Shown one piece after another: positions 43,885-52,270 of a DNA stretch of 61,828 nt. Each line of letters opens with the position of its first letter. Positions within the stretch are counted from its first letter, which is position 1. Source of the DNA: Acetofilamentum sp. (GTDB lineage Bacteria; Hydrothermota; 32-111); assembly GCA_020721805.1 (NCBI GenBank), contig DYMB01000008.1, positions 1 through 61,828 on the forward strand, read 5' to 3'. The notes beneath the pieces are model-generated. The model was given only the letters and a program-made list of their open reading frames with translations, was not told where the DNA came from and ran no database searches. The position numbers were made by a program, and so were the translations under genes.

Positions 43885-44779
43885 TTTTCTTCACCCTTAC
43901 AAGTTGGCTTTCTTTGATTTTATAAAAGTTTAAAATTTTGACCTTTGAGTTTTCAAAATAACCTTCGATTGAATCACACAAAATTTTTATCTCATTCTGA
44001 TCACTTCTTATAAAACTGATGTTACCATTACCCTTCAATTCTTTTATGGAATCGTTTTCAAAATAAAAAATAAAATTGTCTCCTTCAAAAAAATTGTTGT
44101 TTGCAACGATACTCGTTCTGTTTAGAGTAATAAAAAAAGAGCCTTTCTTATTGAATATAGCAGAATCAGTTTTTATCTTAAAACTGTCTTTGTAAATTTC
44201 AACATTTCCAGAAAAGATGTTCAAGGAATCTTCATAATTCAAAATCATTCTATCGGAAAGAAGATAATATGAGGAATCCTTTTTTTGTAGAAAAGTCTTC
44301 CCATCCAATTCGGTTCTTTCAAGATTAACAAAATATCTAACTATATTACCCCGTACAAACATATTTTCTTTCTCATCGTCTATAAATGGATCACCACTAT
44401 AGACAAAAAGGGAATCTTTTGTGAATATTTCAAGAGTATCGCTTGTAAGTGTAAAGTTGTTTTCCTTTTTAGTTTTTTGAAAATAAATTTTAAATTTCTT
44501 ATCTCTTGTCAGAAATATCCCTTTTTTGGCGGATACCAAAAGAGAATCTTCGCTATTCAGTTTAAAATCTTTTGGGAAATATACTGTCGAATCGTCTTTT
44601 AATATAAATAGAGAATCAGTTTTTACATTGTAATTTTCTGAAACAAAATCAACTTTTTTAAACAAAAAAATTGTATCTTTATGAACGGATGCTTTTTCTG
44701 AAAACAATGTATAACCGTATATCGGGTAAATCAAAGAAAACAAAACTATAATTATGAAAAATTTATTTTTCCTGGTCAT
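43868..44779 (-). CDS. LptA/OstA-like periplasmic LPS-transport protein
   Basis: 303 residues: a signal peptide (to about residue 24), then repeated short beta units of the OstA type (SDTLEIFTKDSLFVYSGDPF, MFVRGNIVRYFVNLERTEL, LNIFSGNVEIYKDSFKIKTD and SAIF). These form the jelly-roll bridge that carries lipopolysaccharide across the periplasm. It is larger than E. coli LptA (185 residues), as in Bacteroidetes-type OstA proteins. The position between lptB and an LptC-like gene supports the call. Overlaps are 17 bases on both sides. Confidence 0.85.
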   Translation of the reverse strand: MTRKNKFFIIIVLFSLIYPIYGYTLFSEKASVHKDTIFLFKKVDFVSENYNVKTDSLFILKDDSTVYFPKDFKLNSEDSLLVSAKKGIFLTRDKKFKIYFQKTKKENNFTLTSDTLEIFTKDSLFVYSGDPFIDDEKENMFVRGNIVRYFVNLERTELDGKTFLQKKDSSYYLLSDRMILNYEDSLNIFSGNVEIYKDSFKIKTDSAIFNKKGSFFITLNRTSIVANNNFFEGDNFIFYFENDSIKELKGNGNISFIRSDQNEIKILCDSIEGYFENSKVKILNFYKIKESQLVRVKKNEVEK

Positions 44780-45281
44780 AGATCAAAATCGGACTGTTAA
44801 AAATTATCCTTTTAAAATTATCATAACAGATCATTCCATATGTTAACATTTTGTTATTCTTTTTAACCATTATAATGGAATCATCAGTTTTTAAAGTATC
44901 CTTCTTTATAAGATAAACTATCGAGTCGGTATAAAGTTCCATCGAATCAGAAAAAACTATTTTTACATTACCAAAATAGTCTATACTTTCCTTTTTTACG
45001 ATAGAACTATCCGAATAGATCAGAACATCTTCCCCATCTTCCCTTTTATATTCAACTTTTTTCAATTTATATATATCAGTTGAATCAAAATAGAATCCCG
45101 TATCGGCACGAAGTGTATAAATTTTTCTTTCCCCTTCATAATATTCAGAATAGAATTTTGTAATAACCATCATTCCATCAATTACAAAGTTGTTTTCTAC
45201 ACTTTTCTTCTCTTTGCAGGAAAAGAAAAGAAACATTAAACTAAAAACCATTATCTTGAAAAATTTTACTGAAAAAGTCAT
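44763..45281 (-). CDS. lptC: LptC-like lipoprotein
   Basis: About 172 residues. The N-terminal helix ends in FLFFSC, so it is likely lipid-anchored instead of membrane-spanning as in E. coli. The body has the LptC pattern: VIDGMMVITKFYSEYYEGER, YTLRADTGFYFD, the KKVEYKREDGEDVLIYSDS strand, then YFGNVKIVFSDSMELYTDSI. It docks LPS from LptBFG to LptA. The start is uncertain: ATG 45281 (weak AGGAT upstream) or ATG 45251; both overlap the acyltransferase 3' end. Confidence 0.82.
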   Translation of the reverse strand: MTFSVKFFKIMVFSLMFLFFSCKEKKSVENNFVIDGMMVITKFYSEYYEGERKIYTLRADTGFYFDSTDIYKLKKVEYKREDGEDVLIYSDSSIVKKESIDYFGNVKIVFSDSMELYTDSIVYLIKKDTLKTDDSIIMVKKNNKMLTYGMICYDNFKRIIFNSPILIYDQEK

Positions 45282-46047
45282 ATTGAAATGGATCCTTTTT
45301 AATCTGTTTTTCAAAGAAGTTATAGATTCCTTCATAAGTCAACTTCTCTGCATCAAAAAAGTAAACATGATGTTTTTTCCCGACCCTTCTTGTCAAAACA
45401 ATAACGGGATGTAGGTTAAATCTTTCTACAATCTTATACCATCCGTATGGTAGAAGCTGCATTATTCCGATGAATTTAACCTTTTTTAATTTTGTATTGT
45501 TAATTTTCTGATCGATAAGGAAAACTAAGATTTTTCCTTTCTCTATCTGTTCAAGATAGAAACTTAAAGGAGCATTTTTATCGAATAATTTTATTCCATA
45601 CTTGGTTCTAACGACATCAAAATATTTATAGAACCATTCATCTCTTTTTTGATATACAACAGCAAGATCGCAACCTTTTGATTGCAAAATCTGCCCGACA
45701 ACATCCCAGTTTCCATAATGGATTGATATAAAAGATATTTTTTCGCCCTTATTTTTTAATTCTTCAACCAAATTTAGATTGTGAAAACAAAATTTTTTAA
45801 TATCGGGATCATGAAACAAAAGAAAGAGTGTTTCAATTATTGAATCCGCAAAATTAAAATAAATTTTTATGGAAAATTTTATGTTTGTGCATTTCAGATT
45901 CTCCTTTACGATTTTTTTACTCTTTATTCCGAAATTATAAAAAATTATAGAGATAAATTTCCCTATTATCAGTAAAATCTGTAATGGCAAAATTTTTAAC
46001 AATAGGAGTGAAAAATTAATTAAAATTTTTTTAAAGAAAGTTTTCAT
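45241..46047 (-). CDS. LpxL/HtrB-family lipid A acyltransferase-like protein
   Basis: About 268 residues. An N-terminal membrane helix is followed by the acyltransferase motif HYGNWDVVG (H-x4-D/E type) and by VVYQKRDEWFYKYFDVVRTK, LEQIEKGKILVFLIDQKIN and a short C-terminal domain. Family members add secondary acyl chains to lipid A or related lipids at the inner membrane. The ATG at 46047 lies inside the DUF362 gene; a TTG start at 46059 is possible. A second family member is encoded at 53.4-54.3 kb. The linkage to lptABC supports a role in LPS. Confidence 0.85.
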   Translation of the reverse strand: MKTFFKKILINFSLLLLKILPLQILLIIGKFISIIFYNFGIKSKKIVKENLKCTNIKFSIKIYFNFADSIIETLFLLFHDPDIKKFCFHNLNLVEELKNKGEKISFISIHYGNWDVVGQILQSKGCDLAVVYQKRDEWFYKYFDVVRTKYGIKLFDKNAPLSFYLEQIEKGKILVFLIDQKINNTKLKKVKFIGIMQLLPYGWYKIVERFNLHPVIVLTRRVGKKHHVYFFDAEKLTYEGIYNFFEKQIKKDPFQYDFFSKIFQDNGF

Positions 46048-47137
46048 AAAATTTTTCAAAAAGGCTTTTCTTTGTTTTGATAGCTTTAAATTGACATACC
46101 TCTATACAGCAGTAGTATGTTATACATTTTCTCTCTTTTATATTTGGGAAACCATCTTTTATCACTATCGCACCACTTGGGCGACTATTATAACATTTAA
46201 AACATTTCTCGCATTTTTCTTCGTCCACTTTTGGATAGTTTACAATAAAAGATTTTAAAAATTTTTTTCCTGCCACATTTAAAGATAATTTAAAATTATT
46301 TCTATCAGGCATTTTTAAATTCAATCTATGTGAAGAACCATATATCTCATATTTTTCATCAAAATATTTATAAAACTTTGCTTTTTTTAGAAAGAGCAAA
46401 TCATCCGGATTTAGTCCAGAAAGAGTGGCTATGAAATGGTCTAAAGAGAAACCATCATCTGAAGCAACAAGTAATCCAGTTTGAGCCAATTCCCCTCCTC
46501 CAGGTCCATTCCCCTGCATTCCCTCAATTCCATCAAGTATATTCAAGTCTGGTTCTATCGTTTTATAAAGTTTTGTAAGAAAATCACAAAAACTTTCCTC
46601 ATCTGGATATTTCGTATGATAATAGAGTTTATGTTCTCCCGGTATCAACCCATACAAATTCTTTATAGAAAGGGTTAATTTGGTGAGCATATGTGTTTTA
46701 AGTTTTGCAATGTTGATGATATGTGGAGAATCTATCAAAATTTTTGATAATTTTATCCGATTTTTGATAAAATATTCTGTTTGATTTAGATTTATCAACT
46801 CCACCCCATAGCTTTTTGAAAGTTGTAAATATCCTGTTTGAGAAAAAATCGAGTCCATCTGTTTATGTATCGCGGATGAACCATCAGCGATGCAAACTCT
46901 TTCTGCTGGAATTTTATTTTTTAAAAGAACTTTAAGCACACCTTCAACAACTATAGGATTAGTGGTGATAACATTTACCGATGAATTGGGTTTTGTGAGC
47001 AGATTGGGTTTTAAAATTATTTTTTTTTTATCCTGAAATTTTTCAAATATCTCAAAAGTAGTAAAAGATTCTTCAACGAATTCTTCTATTTTTTTAATAT
47101 CGTAACTGTAAAGTTCAAATGATAATACTTTTTTCAT
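46031..47137 (-). CDS. DUF362 domain protein with C-terminal 4Fe-4S ferredoxin motifs
   Basis: 368 residues. The DUF362 domain (about 30-260) has IILKPNLLTKPNSSVNVITT, VCIADGSS, NIAKLKTHMLTKLTLSIKNL and MQGNGPGGGE. The tail has clustered cysteines (CEKCFKCYNSRPSGAI, then CITYYCCIEVCQFKAI) that could hold one or two 4Fe-4S clusters. Members occur in iron-sulfur electron-transfer settings, but no specific reaction is known. It overlaps the UDG-like gene by four bases and the acyltransferase by 17 bases; whether it works with either is unclear. Confidence 0.85.
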   Translation of the reverse strand: MKKVLSFELYSYDIKKIEEFVEESFTTFEIFEKFQDKKKIILKPNLLTKPNSSVNVITTNPIVVEGVLKVLLKNKIPAERVCIADGSSAIHKQMDSIFSQTGYLQLSKSYGVELINLNQTEYFIKNRIKLSKILIDSPHIINIAKLKTHMLTKLTLSIKNLYGLIPGEHKLYYHTKYPDEESFCDFLTKLYKTIEPDLNILDGIEGMQGNGPGGGELAQTGLLVASDDGFSLDHFIATLSGLNPDDLLFLKKAKFYKYFDEKYEIYGSSHRLNLKMPDRNNFKLSLNVAGKKFLKSFIVNYPKVDEEKCEKCFKCYNSRPSGAIVIKDGFPNIKERKCITYYCCIEVCQFKAIKTKKSLFEKFYENFL

Positions 47138-47604
47138 TTTAAGAAATAAACCTTCACTCTTCTATCGAAAATTTCACATTCAATTGGCTGTTTGTCGAAA
47201 TCTATAACTTTTTGATAATCATCTATCAATTCTTTCAAAACTCTTTCATCGTATATTATAAGATATTTTGGTTTTACAATATCAAATTCTTCCCGAAGAT
47301 ATCTTTTACATCTTTTTCTCGCATTTTCAGTTAACTCTCCATGTATTATCAAAGAGCACCTATAAACGTATGTGATGTAAGCACCATATTTAACTTCGGT
47401 TTCATAAAGGGTTAAAAGATTTGCTGCTTTTGATATGAGTTTTGAGTCTATTTTGAAATTATGACTTTCAGGTTCATAACCTATTATCATTATTTCCTGT
47501 AAAATATTCCCTGAAAATACAGGTTCACCATAACTACGCATCTCACAGCCTTCGCAATCCTCCATCTTTTTCAAAAAGAGTTTAAATTGGGATTCTCTAT
47601 CCAC
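47134..47604 (-). CDS. Degenerate uracil-DNA-glycosylase-like protein
   Basis: About 156 residues. The outline follows family 4-type uracil-DNA glycosylases: paired cysteines at the start (CEGCEMRSYGEPVFSGN), a strand IMIIGYEPES where active enzymes have GEAPG, AYITYVYRCS in the place of YITNVVKCR, and CKRYLREEFDIVKPKYLIIY near the end. The active-site loop and the usual second cysteine pair are changed, so glycosylase activity is doubtful. The GTG at 47604 is supported by AAGGGGGAAAA and overlaps queH by eight bases; a longer GTG start exists at 47631. Confidence 0.6.
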   Translation of the reverse strand: MDRESQFKLFLKKMEDCEGCEMRSYGEPVFSGNILQEIMIIGYEPESHNFKIDSKLISKAANLLTLYETEVKYGAYITYVYRCSLIIHGELTENARKRCKRYLREEFDIVKPKYLIIYDERVLKELIDDYQKVIDFDKQPIECEIFDRRVKVYFLK

Positions 47605-48136
47605 TTTTCCCCCTTGAAAAAATACAACCACAATAATTTTGTCTATAAAGATTCAACTCTTTAGATAATTTTACAGATTGTAGAAACCCATCAGATTTTT
47701 TTAGATCCGCTTCTATAAAATTCAATCCAAACTCTTTTGCAATCTTTGTCCCTATAGTATTTATAAGTCTAGCATCCTTATGGGGACTTATCGTTAAAGT
47801 TGTAGAAAAGTATTCAAATCCATTCTCTTTACAGAATCTTGCAACCTTTCTAAGATTTAGATTATGACATATTTTGCACCTTTCCCCTCTTTCAGGCTCT
47901 TTTTCAAATCCTCTTACACTCTCAAGAAAAATTTGATTTTCATATGGACATTTAACAGATTGAAAATTAAAATGTCTGGAAACTTTTAAAACCTGCTCAT
48001 ACCTTTTTTCAAACTCTTCATAGGTATCAATATTATCGTTAGCAAAAACTGATATGACATTAAAATTTTTTGAAAAAAAAATATAGGAATAAGTCAAATC
48101 TGGCCCACAACAGGTGTGCAATATTAAAGTTTTCAT
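47597..48136 (-). CDS. queH: Epoxyqueuosine reductase QueH
   Basis: 179 residues. The N-terminal HTCCGPD and the RCKICHNLNLRKVARFCKEN block supply the cysteine pairs that bind the 4Fe-4S cluster in this family. The block STTLTISPHKDARLINTIG and the C-terminal YCGCIFS are characteristic. The third Cys of the common CCAPC start is Asp here. QueH carries out the last step of queuosine tRNA modification and replaces QueG. No other que gene is in the window. A promoter ends six bases before the ATG and there is no Shine-Dalgarno, so the mRNA is probably leaderless. Confidence 0.9.
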   Translation of the reverse strand: MKTLILHTCCGPDLTYSYIFFSKNFNVISVFANDNIDTYEEFEKRYEQVLKVSRHFNFQSVKCPYENQIFLESVRGFEKEPERGERCKICHNLNLRKVARFCKENGFEYFSTTLTISPHKDARLINTIGTKIAKEFGLNFIEADLKKSDGFLQSVKLSKELNLYRQNYCGCIFSRGKSG

Positions 48137-48142
48137 AAAATC

Positions 48143-48171
48143 ATTATACTATCTTTGAAAAAAATATTCAA
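48143..48171 (-). promoter_or_regulatory. Promoter of queH, predicted to give a leaderless mRNA
   Basis: TTGAAT (48166-48171), 17 bases, then a perfect TATAAT (48143-48148) on the minus strand. Six bases separate the -10 from the queH ATG at 48136. Confidence 0.65.
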
Positions 48172-48243
48172 GAAGTTGAAAAACAAGAAATTCACATAGA
48201 ATATTTTTTTAAAAATTCCATATGATAAAAAAATAAGGTTTTC

Positions 48244-48368
48244 TCAAAATCGCCAAAACGGATAATCATCCTGTTCTACGGGTATATTTTTTAAATCGAA
48301 AGATAAAAGAATATGATGCGAATTTCAATCTCTTTATCCTCAGGGAATAATCTTGATACGGAATCGTT
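48244..48368 (-). pseudogene. Remnant of a protein-coding C-terminus, split by one frameshift
   Basis: In the 265-base gap between the glycosyltransferase and queH, one minus-strand frame reads NDSVSRLFPEDKEIEIR. After a one-base shift near 48322 another frame reads HHILLSFDLKNIPVEQDDYP followed by FWRF and a stop (TGA at 48246-48244). The composition is unlike random AT-rich translation, and the Trp-Arg-Phe end resembles an outer-membrane barrel terminus. There is no start codon or upstream body, because the frame is closed just above by TAA. I cannot name the parent gene. Confidence 0.4.
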
Positions 48369-48401
48369 TTACCATTTTACTAATCACTCAATCTGAAAAG
48401 A

Positions 48402-49544
48402 TCAAAAAAGATTATCGGTAAAATAAGTGTTCAAGAATGGTTTCTTAAATTTTGCCAAAATATGTTTATCATATTTGTATTCATTTTTTACAATTTGGTT
48501 TATTTTATAACCAAGTTTCTCAATATCCTCTTTTGAAACGGTTTCACCAATATTATTTTTTTTAACGAATCTGAAAACTTCACTTTCGGGACCAATATAA
48601 AGTATCTTCTTTTGAAACATTATCGCATCGATAAGTTTTGAAGAAAAAATGGTATTACCAGCTTTCAGTTCAAAAGGATGCATTATCAGAAAAATATCTG
48701 AAGAATAAATATAATTTTTCGTTTCATTGTATGAGAGTGTGCCCAAAAGATTAAGATTCTTCAAGCCTGAAAGATAAACTTTTAGATTTTTCTCGACTTC
48801 ACCTATGATGTAAATATTAGCATTAACCTTACCTGAGATTTTATCATACTCTTCAAAAAATTCTTTATTGAATCTGTATCTATCGAGTTTACCCGTATAA
48901 ACGATATTTAACCTCTGACCAAGATCTATTTTTTTTACATTATCAAAATCATCATCGATGGAATTGTAAATAAGATCTACCCTTTTTTTGTTATATCTTT
49001 TTTTTAATATATCAACAAAAATTTCTATGTTCGTAGTGAGTTTTTTAAATTTTAAAAATATTCTTTTATCAAAAAAATAATCTATAAACTTAAAAGGATG
49101 TATTCTATAATCCCTCAAAGTGCCATCATAATATAGATCTCTCACATCAAGAACAAAACTCTTTAAACTATGCTTTCTAAAAGTAAAAGAGAGAAAAAGG
49201 GGCAAAGAAAAAGGTGGAGCTGTTATTATTATTTTTTCATATTTTTTATAATTTGATTTTAAAAACTTTAAAACCAAAAATGACCAGAAAATCATCGAAT
49301 CTGGTAAAGGGTTTAAAAATCTTAGGTGGTTTTTTCCTCTATCGATTTTTTCTTTTTTGATCAAAGGATCATAAAAAAAAAGGATATTGTTTCTTTTTGA
49401 AGATTTACAGGCAGATGTGATCACATCAAATTCAATCCTATTTTCTTTAAAAAATCTGATAAGTCCCGAAAACCTTCTTCCACCCCCAAAATTATAGTAA
49501 GGGTAAAGATAATAACTTATAAGAAGAACTTTTTTTCTATCCAT
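48402..49544 (-). CDS. Glycosyltransferase, GT4-like
   Basis: 380 residues. The N-terminal MDRKKVLLISYYLYPYYNFG is followed by GGRRFSGLIRFF, the typical GT-B acceptor domain of WbuB/WcaI-like enzymes; LNIVYTGKLDRYRFNKEFFE opens the donor domain. The segment YNETKNYIYSSDIFLIMHPF followed by ELKAGNTIFSSKLIDAIMFQ corresponds to the nucleotide-sugar-binding region. Donor and acceptor are unknown. The ATG at 49544 is preferred over the TTG just before it; it overlaps the TPR gene by eight bases. It is the last gene of the glycan/lipid segment, with a gene remnant beyond. Confidence 0.82.
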   Translation of the reverse strand: MDRKKVLLISYYLYPYYNFGGGRRFSGLIRFFKENRIEFDVITSACKSSKRNNILFFYDPLIKKEKIDRGKNHLRFLNPLPDSMIFWSFLVLKFLKSNYKKYEKIIITAPPFSLPLFLSFTFRKHSLKSFVLDVRDLYYDGTLRDYRIHPFKFIDYFFDKRIFLKFKKLTTNIEIFVDILKKRYNKKRVDLIYNSIDDDFDNVKKIDLGQRLNIVYTGKLDRYRFNKEFFEEYDKISGKVNANIYIIGEVEKNLKVYLSGLKNLNLLGTLSYNETKNYIYSSDIFLIMHPFELKAGNTIFSSKLIDAIMFQKKILYIGPESEVFRFVKKNNIGETVSKEDIEKLGYKINQIVKNEYKYDKHILAKFKKPFLNTYFTDNLF

Positions 49545-50502
49545 CAAATTTTTTCCTCAACTCAACACCTTTTCTATAAAATTCTTTAACCTTTTTATTT
49601 TTTAGATCTTTACTGTAAACTTTATTCAACATATCGATGTAGAATCTTGCATCTTTGTATTCCTTTAAATTGTAATTAGCAAGGGCAAGATTGTAATATA
49701 CAAATGAAAGATTAACATAAGTCTTGGGCTGTTCGGTTTCGACAGATTCTTTCAGTCTTAAAAGTAAAATATTTGATTCAAAATACTTTTCCTGTTCTAA
49801 AAGTATTTTAATATGAGTGAAGAGGATCATTCTGTTTTCAGGATACAATTCTTCAAGTTTTTCACATATCGATTCAGCATTTTTATATCTTTTTTCCATC
49901 TGATAGAGGATTGAAAGAACATTGTATGCGGGAATTTTTACAAACATTCCTGAATCTGCGGCAAATTTGATCAACTTTATCCCATCTTTGTTTGTTCCAA
50001 CAAAAGGTAATTTTTCCTTGAACTTGTTGATAAAATAGGAAAGAACCCCTTTTCCGAGATAACTATCATACATTTTTTTATCTATCTCAATTGACCTGTT
50101 GAAATATTTTAAAGCGTTAAACCCATTCACAATAACTTTACCATAATCTCCTTTATCAATGTGAAAATATGTTCTATAAAGATATATACCGCCAATATAA
50201 AAGTTATCGAAAGAATTATGAATATCTGCAACCTTTTTAACAAGATCCGAATAAAATAAAAAAGAATCAAGAAGTGTATCCGTCTCAAAATCACTCATAT
50301 AGGTGGAATAGAATGTGGTTTTTAAAAAATAGTAGAGAACCGGTTTACATTCTTTTGATATTGAATCTAAAAATATTTCTGTTTTTTCATATTGCTGTGT
50401 ATAGAGAAGATCTACAAACTTTTTTATGTCATCCTTAAAATCGTGTGAAAAGATGGATAAAAAAAACGATAAGAATAGAAGGGTAGATAAAAATTTTTTC
50501 AT
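49537..50502 (-). CDS. Exported TPR-like protein of unknown function
   Basis: 321 residues. A signal peptide (residues 1-19) precedes helical pairs spaced like tetratricopeptide repeats, for example KVIVNGFNALKYFNRSIEID, YKNAESICEKLEELYPENRM and NLSFVYYNLALANYNLKEYK, then DARFYIDML. Likely a periplasmic scaffold or binding protein. The start forms an ATGA overlap with the UbiA gene. No family is recognised beyond the repeats. Confidence 0.7.
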   Translation of the reverse strand: MKKFLSTLLFLSFFLSIFSHDFKDDIKKFVDLLYTQQYEKTEIFLDSISKECKPVLYYFLKTTFYSTYMSDFETDTLLDSFLFYSDLVKKVADIHNSFDNFYIGGIYLYRTYFHIDKGDYGKVIVNGFNALKYFNRSIEIDKKMYDSYLGKGVLSYFINKFKEKLPFVGTNKDGIKLIKFAADSGMFVKIPAYNVLSILYQMEKRYKNAESICEKLEELYPENRMILFTHIKILLEQEKYFESNILLLRLKESVETEQPKTYVNLSFVYYNLALANYNLKEYKDARFYIDMLNKVYSKDLKNKKVKEFYRKGVELRKKFDG

Positions 50503-51431
50503 ACTATGGTATATTTAAACCTTTTTTTGTAATAGATGATCGAAAGGATAAGAGTTAAAAAACAAATTATCAAAAAGGGTAAAAAAAAGAGTCCGACAAC
50601 GAGTGTTACAAAAGGAGAGGTATACTTTACCGACCACATAACATAATTTTCCTTTTTAAATAAAAAAGAGAGAAAAAAGAAAATCAGAGAATATCCTGTT
50701 GTATATATGGCAAGATTATCCCTATTAAACAAAGCGAATAATAATCCAAGTGATATGAATAGAGTTGATAAAAATAAAGAAAGTTTTATCCCAAGAAATA
50801 CACCCGTTGTTTTCAGTCCGATCTTTTTATCACCATTGTAATCAAGGATTGTCGTGTTGATAAAGATCGCAGCCATAGAAAATATGTAAGGTAAAAATAT
50901 TTTAAAATCGGGTAGAGAATCTCTTATTGAAAGATAACCTATTATTGGTGCAACTATAGAATAGCCGATAACATTTGATAAAAGATCCAAAAAGGGTTTC
51001 CCTTTAAAATGGAAAGGTTTTGAAGAATAAAGATATCCCAGAATAAAAGAAACTATAAAAAGTATAACAATGATCTTTTGCACTTTAAAATTCAACAATA
51101 CCATTAAAAATCCAGATATTATACATAAAACCACAAGTATATAAGATTCTTTCAAACTTATTATTTTTTCTGGTAAAAGAAAAAGTTTTTTATTGATTTT
51201 GTCCGTCTCTATATCCGTGATTTGATTTAAAATGTATACTCCACCCATAAGTAAAGAGTATGCAAAGAGTATGTAATAAACCTTTAAATTAAAATCAATG
51301 TTTAAAAATTTTAAACTCTTTTCATCTCTAAAAGCAAGGTAAACTCCTATAAAGTAAAAAGTCCACAGGGCTACCTGTATTGTAGGCCTTAACAGAAAAA
51401 AATAATCTAAAAAATTTTTTTCTTTTTTCAT
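50499..51431 (-). CDS. UbiA-family prenyltransferase
   Basis: 310 residues with eight to nine membrane helices. The first Asp-rich motif NQITDIETDKINKK (N-x3-D-x3-D) is intact; the second appears as DYNGDKKIG. YLYSSKPFHFKGKPFLDLLS is a common segment in the 4-hydroxybenzoate/DPPR synthase-type branches. It transfers a prenyl group in the inner membrane. The acceptor could be a quinone precursor, a heme or a phosphoribosyl lipid; the surrounding glycan genes make a lipid-carrier role possible. Overlaps of four bases flank it. Confidence 0.85.
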   Translation of the reverse strand: MKKEKNFLDYFFLLRPTIQVALWTFYFIGVYLAFRDEKSLKFLNIDFNLKVYYILFAYSLLMGGVYILNQITDIETDKINKKLFLLPEKIISLKESYILVVLCIISGFLMVLLNFKVQKIIVILFIVSFILGYLYSSKPFHFKGKPFLDLLSNVIGYSIVAPIIGYLSIRDSLPDFKIFLPYIFSMAAIFINTTILDYNGDKKIGLKTTGVFLGIKLSLFLSTLFISLGLLFALFNRDNLAIYTTGYSLIFFFLSFLFKKENYVMWSVKYTSPFVTLVVGLFFLPFLIICFLTLILSIIYYKKRFKYTIV

Positions 51432-52270
51432 AATCTTATTATAGGCGAAAATCTTCCAAACCAGTTTGTTATTCTTCCTTTCATATCAAAATGTCCCAAT
51501 AGAAACAATGGTTTTTTGTAAAGAAGAGTTTTAAGGGTTAAATTTGAATCGATGATGTAAAGTGTGTTCCTTGGTATCTCATAGAGATCAAATTCGCTTT
51601 TATCGGTATAAGATGTGAACGCCCCTTTGTATCCAGCAGTTTTAACAAATTCTTTTACCCTTTTGTTCGTTAATCCATATGGGTATAAAAAATAGTCAAC
51701 TTTTATTTTTAAAATTTTTTCAAGAATCTTTTTTGATTCCTCTACCTCAAAAAAAAGATTTTCGTCATTCAATTTTCTAAGATCTTTATGGGTGAGAGAA
51801 TGTGAAACGATTTCAAAACCATCATCTATCATTTCTTTGAGCATTCCAAATTCCATATGCTTGAATTTTCCGGTTTTAACATCCCAGACGTTTTTTTTAC
51901 CAATATAACCTACCACAGGGCACAAAACACCTTTAAAAAAATATTTTTTCATTATTGGATATGCATATTTATAAATATTCTCATAAGCATCATCAAAAAA
52001 GATAAGGATGTTTTTGGGATCATTATGATTTATAAACTCATCTATCGTAACGGTTTTGAATCCTTCATCTTTTAAGAATTTCATATAATTTTCAAATTGA
52101 AAGATCAGGTTACTGGTTCCGCCGAATTCTGGAAATCTGGAAATTTTATGAAATGAAATTATGTTTTTTGATACTACAGATTTTTTATAAAATTTAAAAT
52201 ACCAAAAAAACCATCCATAAATATAGAGTATGAAAACTAATAAAAAAATTAAAAATATATCTAAAACCAT
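51428..52270 (-). CDS. Membrane-anchored polysaccharide deacetylase (NodB domain)
   Basis: 280 residues. An N-terminal membrane helix (4-22) anchors a NodB-type domain. ISFHKI opens it, FFDDAYENIYKYAYPIMKKY contains the catalytic Asp-Asp, and SHSLTHKDL supplies the two metal His. FLYPYGLTNKRVKEF and YKGAFTSY complete the motif order. It removes N-acetyl groups from a glycan at the outer face of the inner membrane; the substrate is unknown. It overlaps the glycosyltransferase gene upstream by 10 bases. Confidence 0.88.
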   Translation of the reverse strand: MVLDIFLIFLLVFILYIYGWFFWYFKFYKKSVVSKNIISFHKISRFPEFGGTSNLIFQFENYMKFLKDEGFKTVTIDEFINHNDPKNILIFFDDAYENIYKYAYPIMKKYFFKGVLCPVVGYIGKKNVWDVKTGKFKHMEFGMLKEMIDDGFEIVSHSLTHKDLRKLNDENLFFEVEESKKILEKILKIKVDYFLYPYGLTNKRVKEFVKTAGYKGAFTSYTDKSEFDLYEIPRNTLYIIDSNLTLKTLLYKKPLFLLGHFDMKGRITNWFGRFSPIIRL

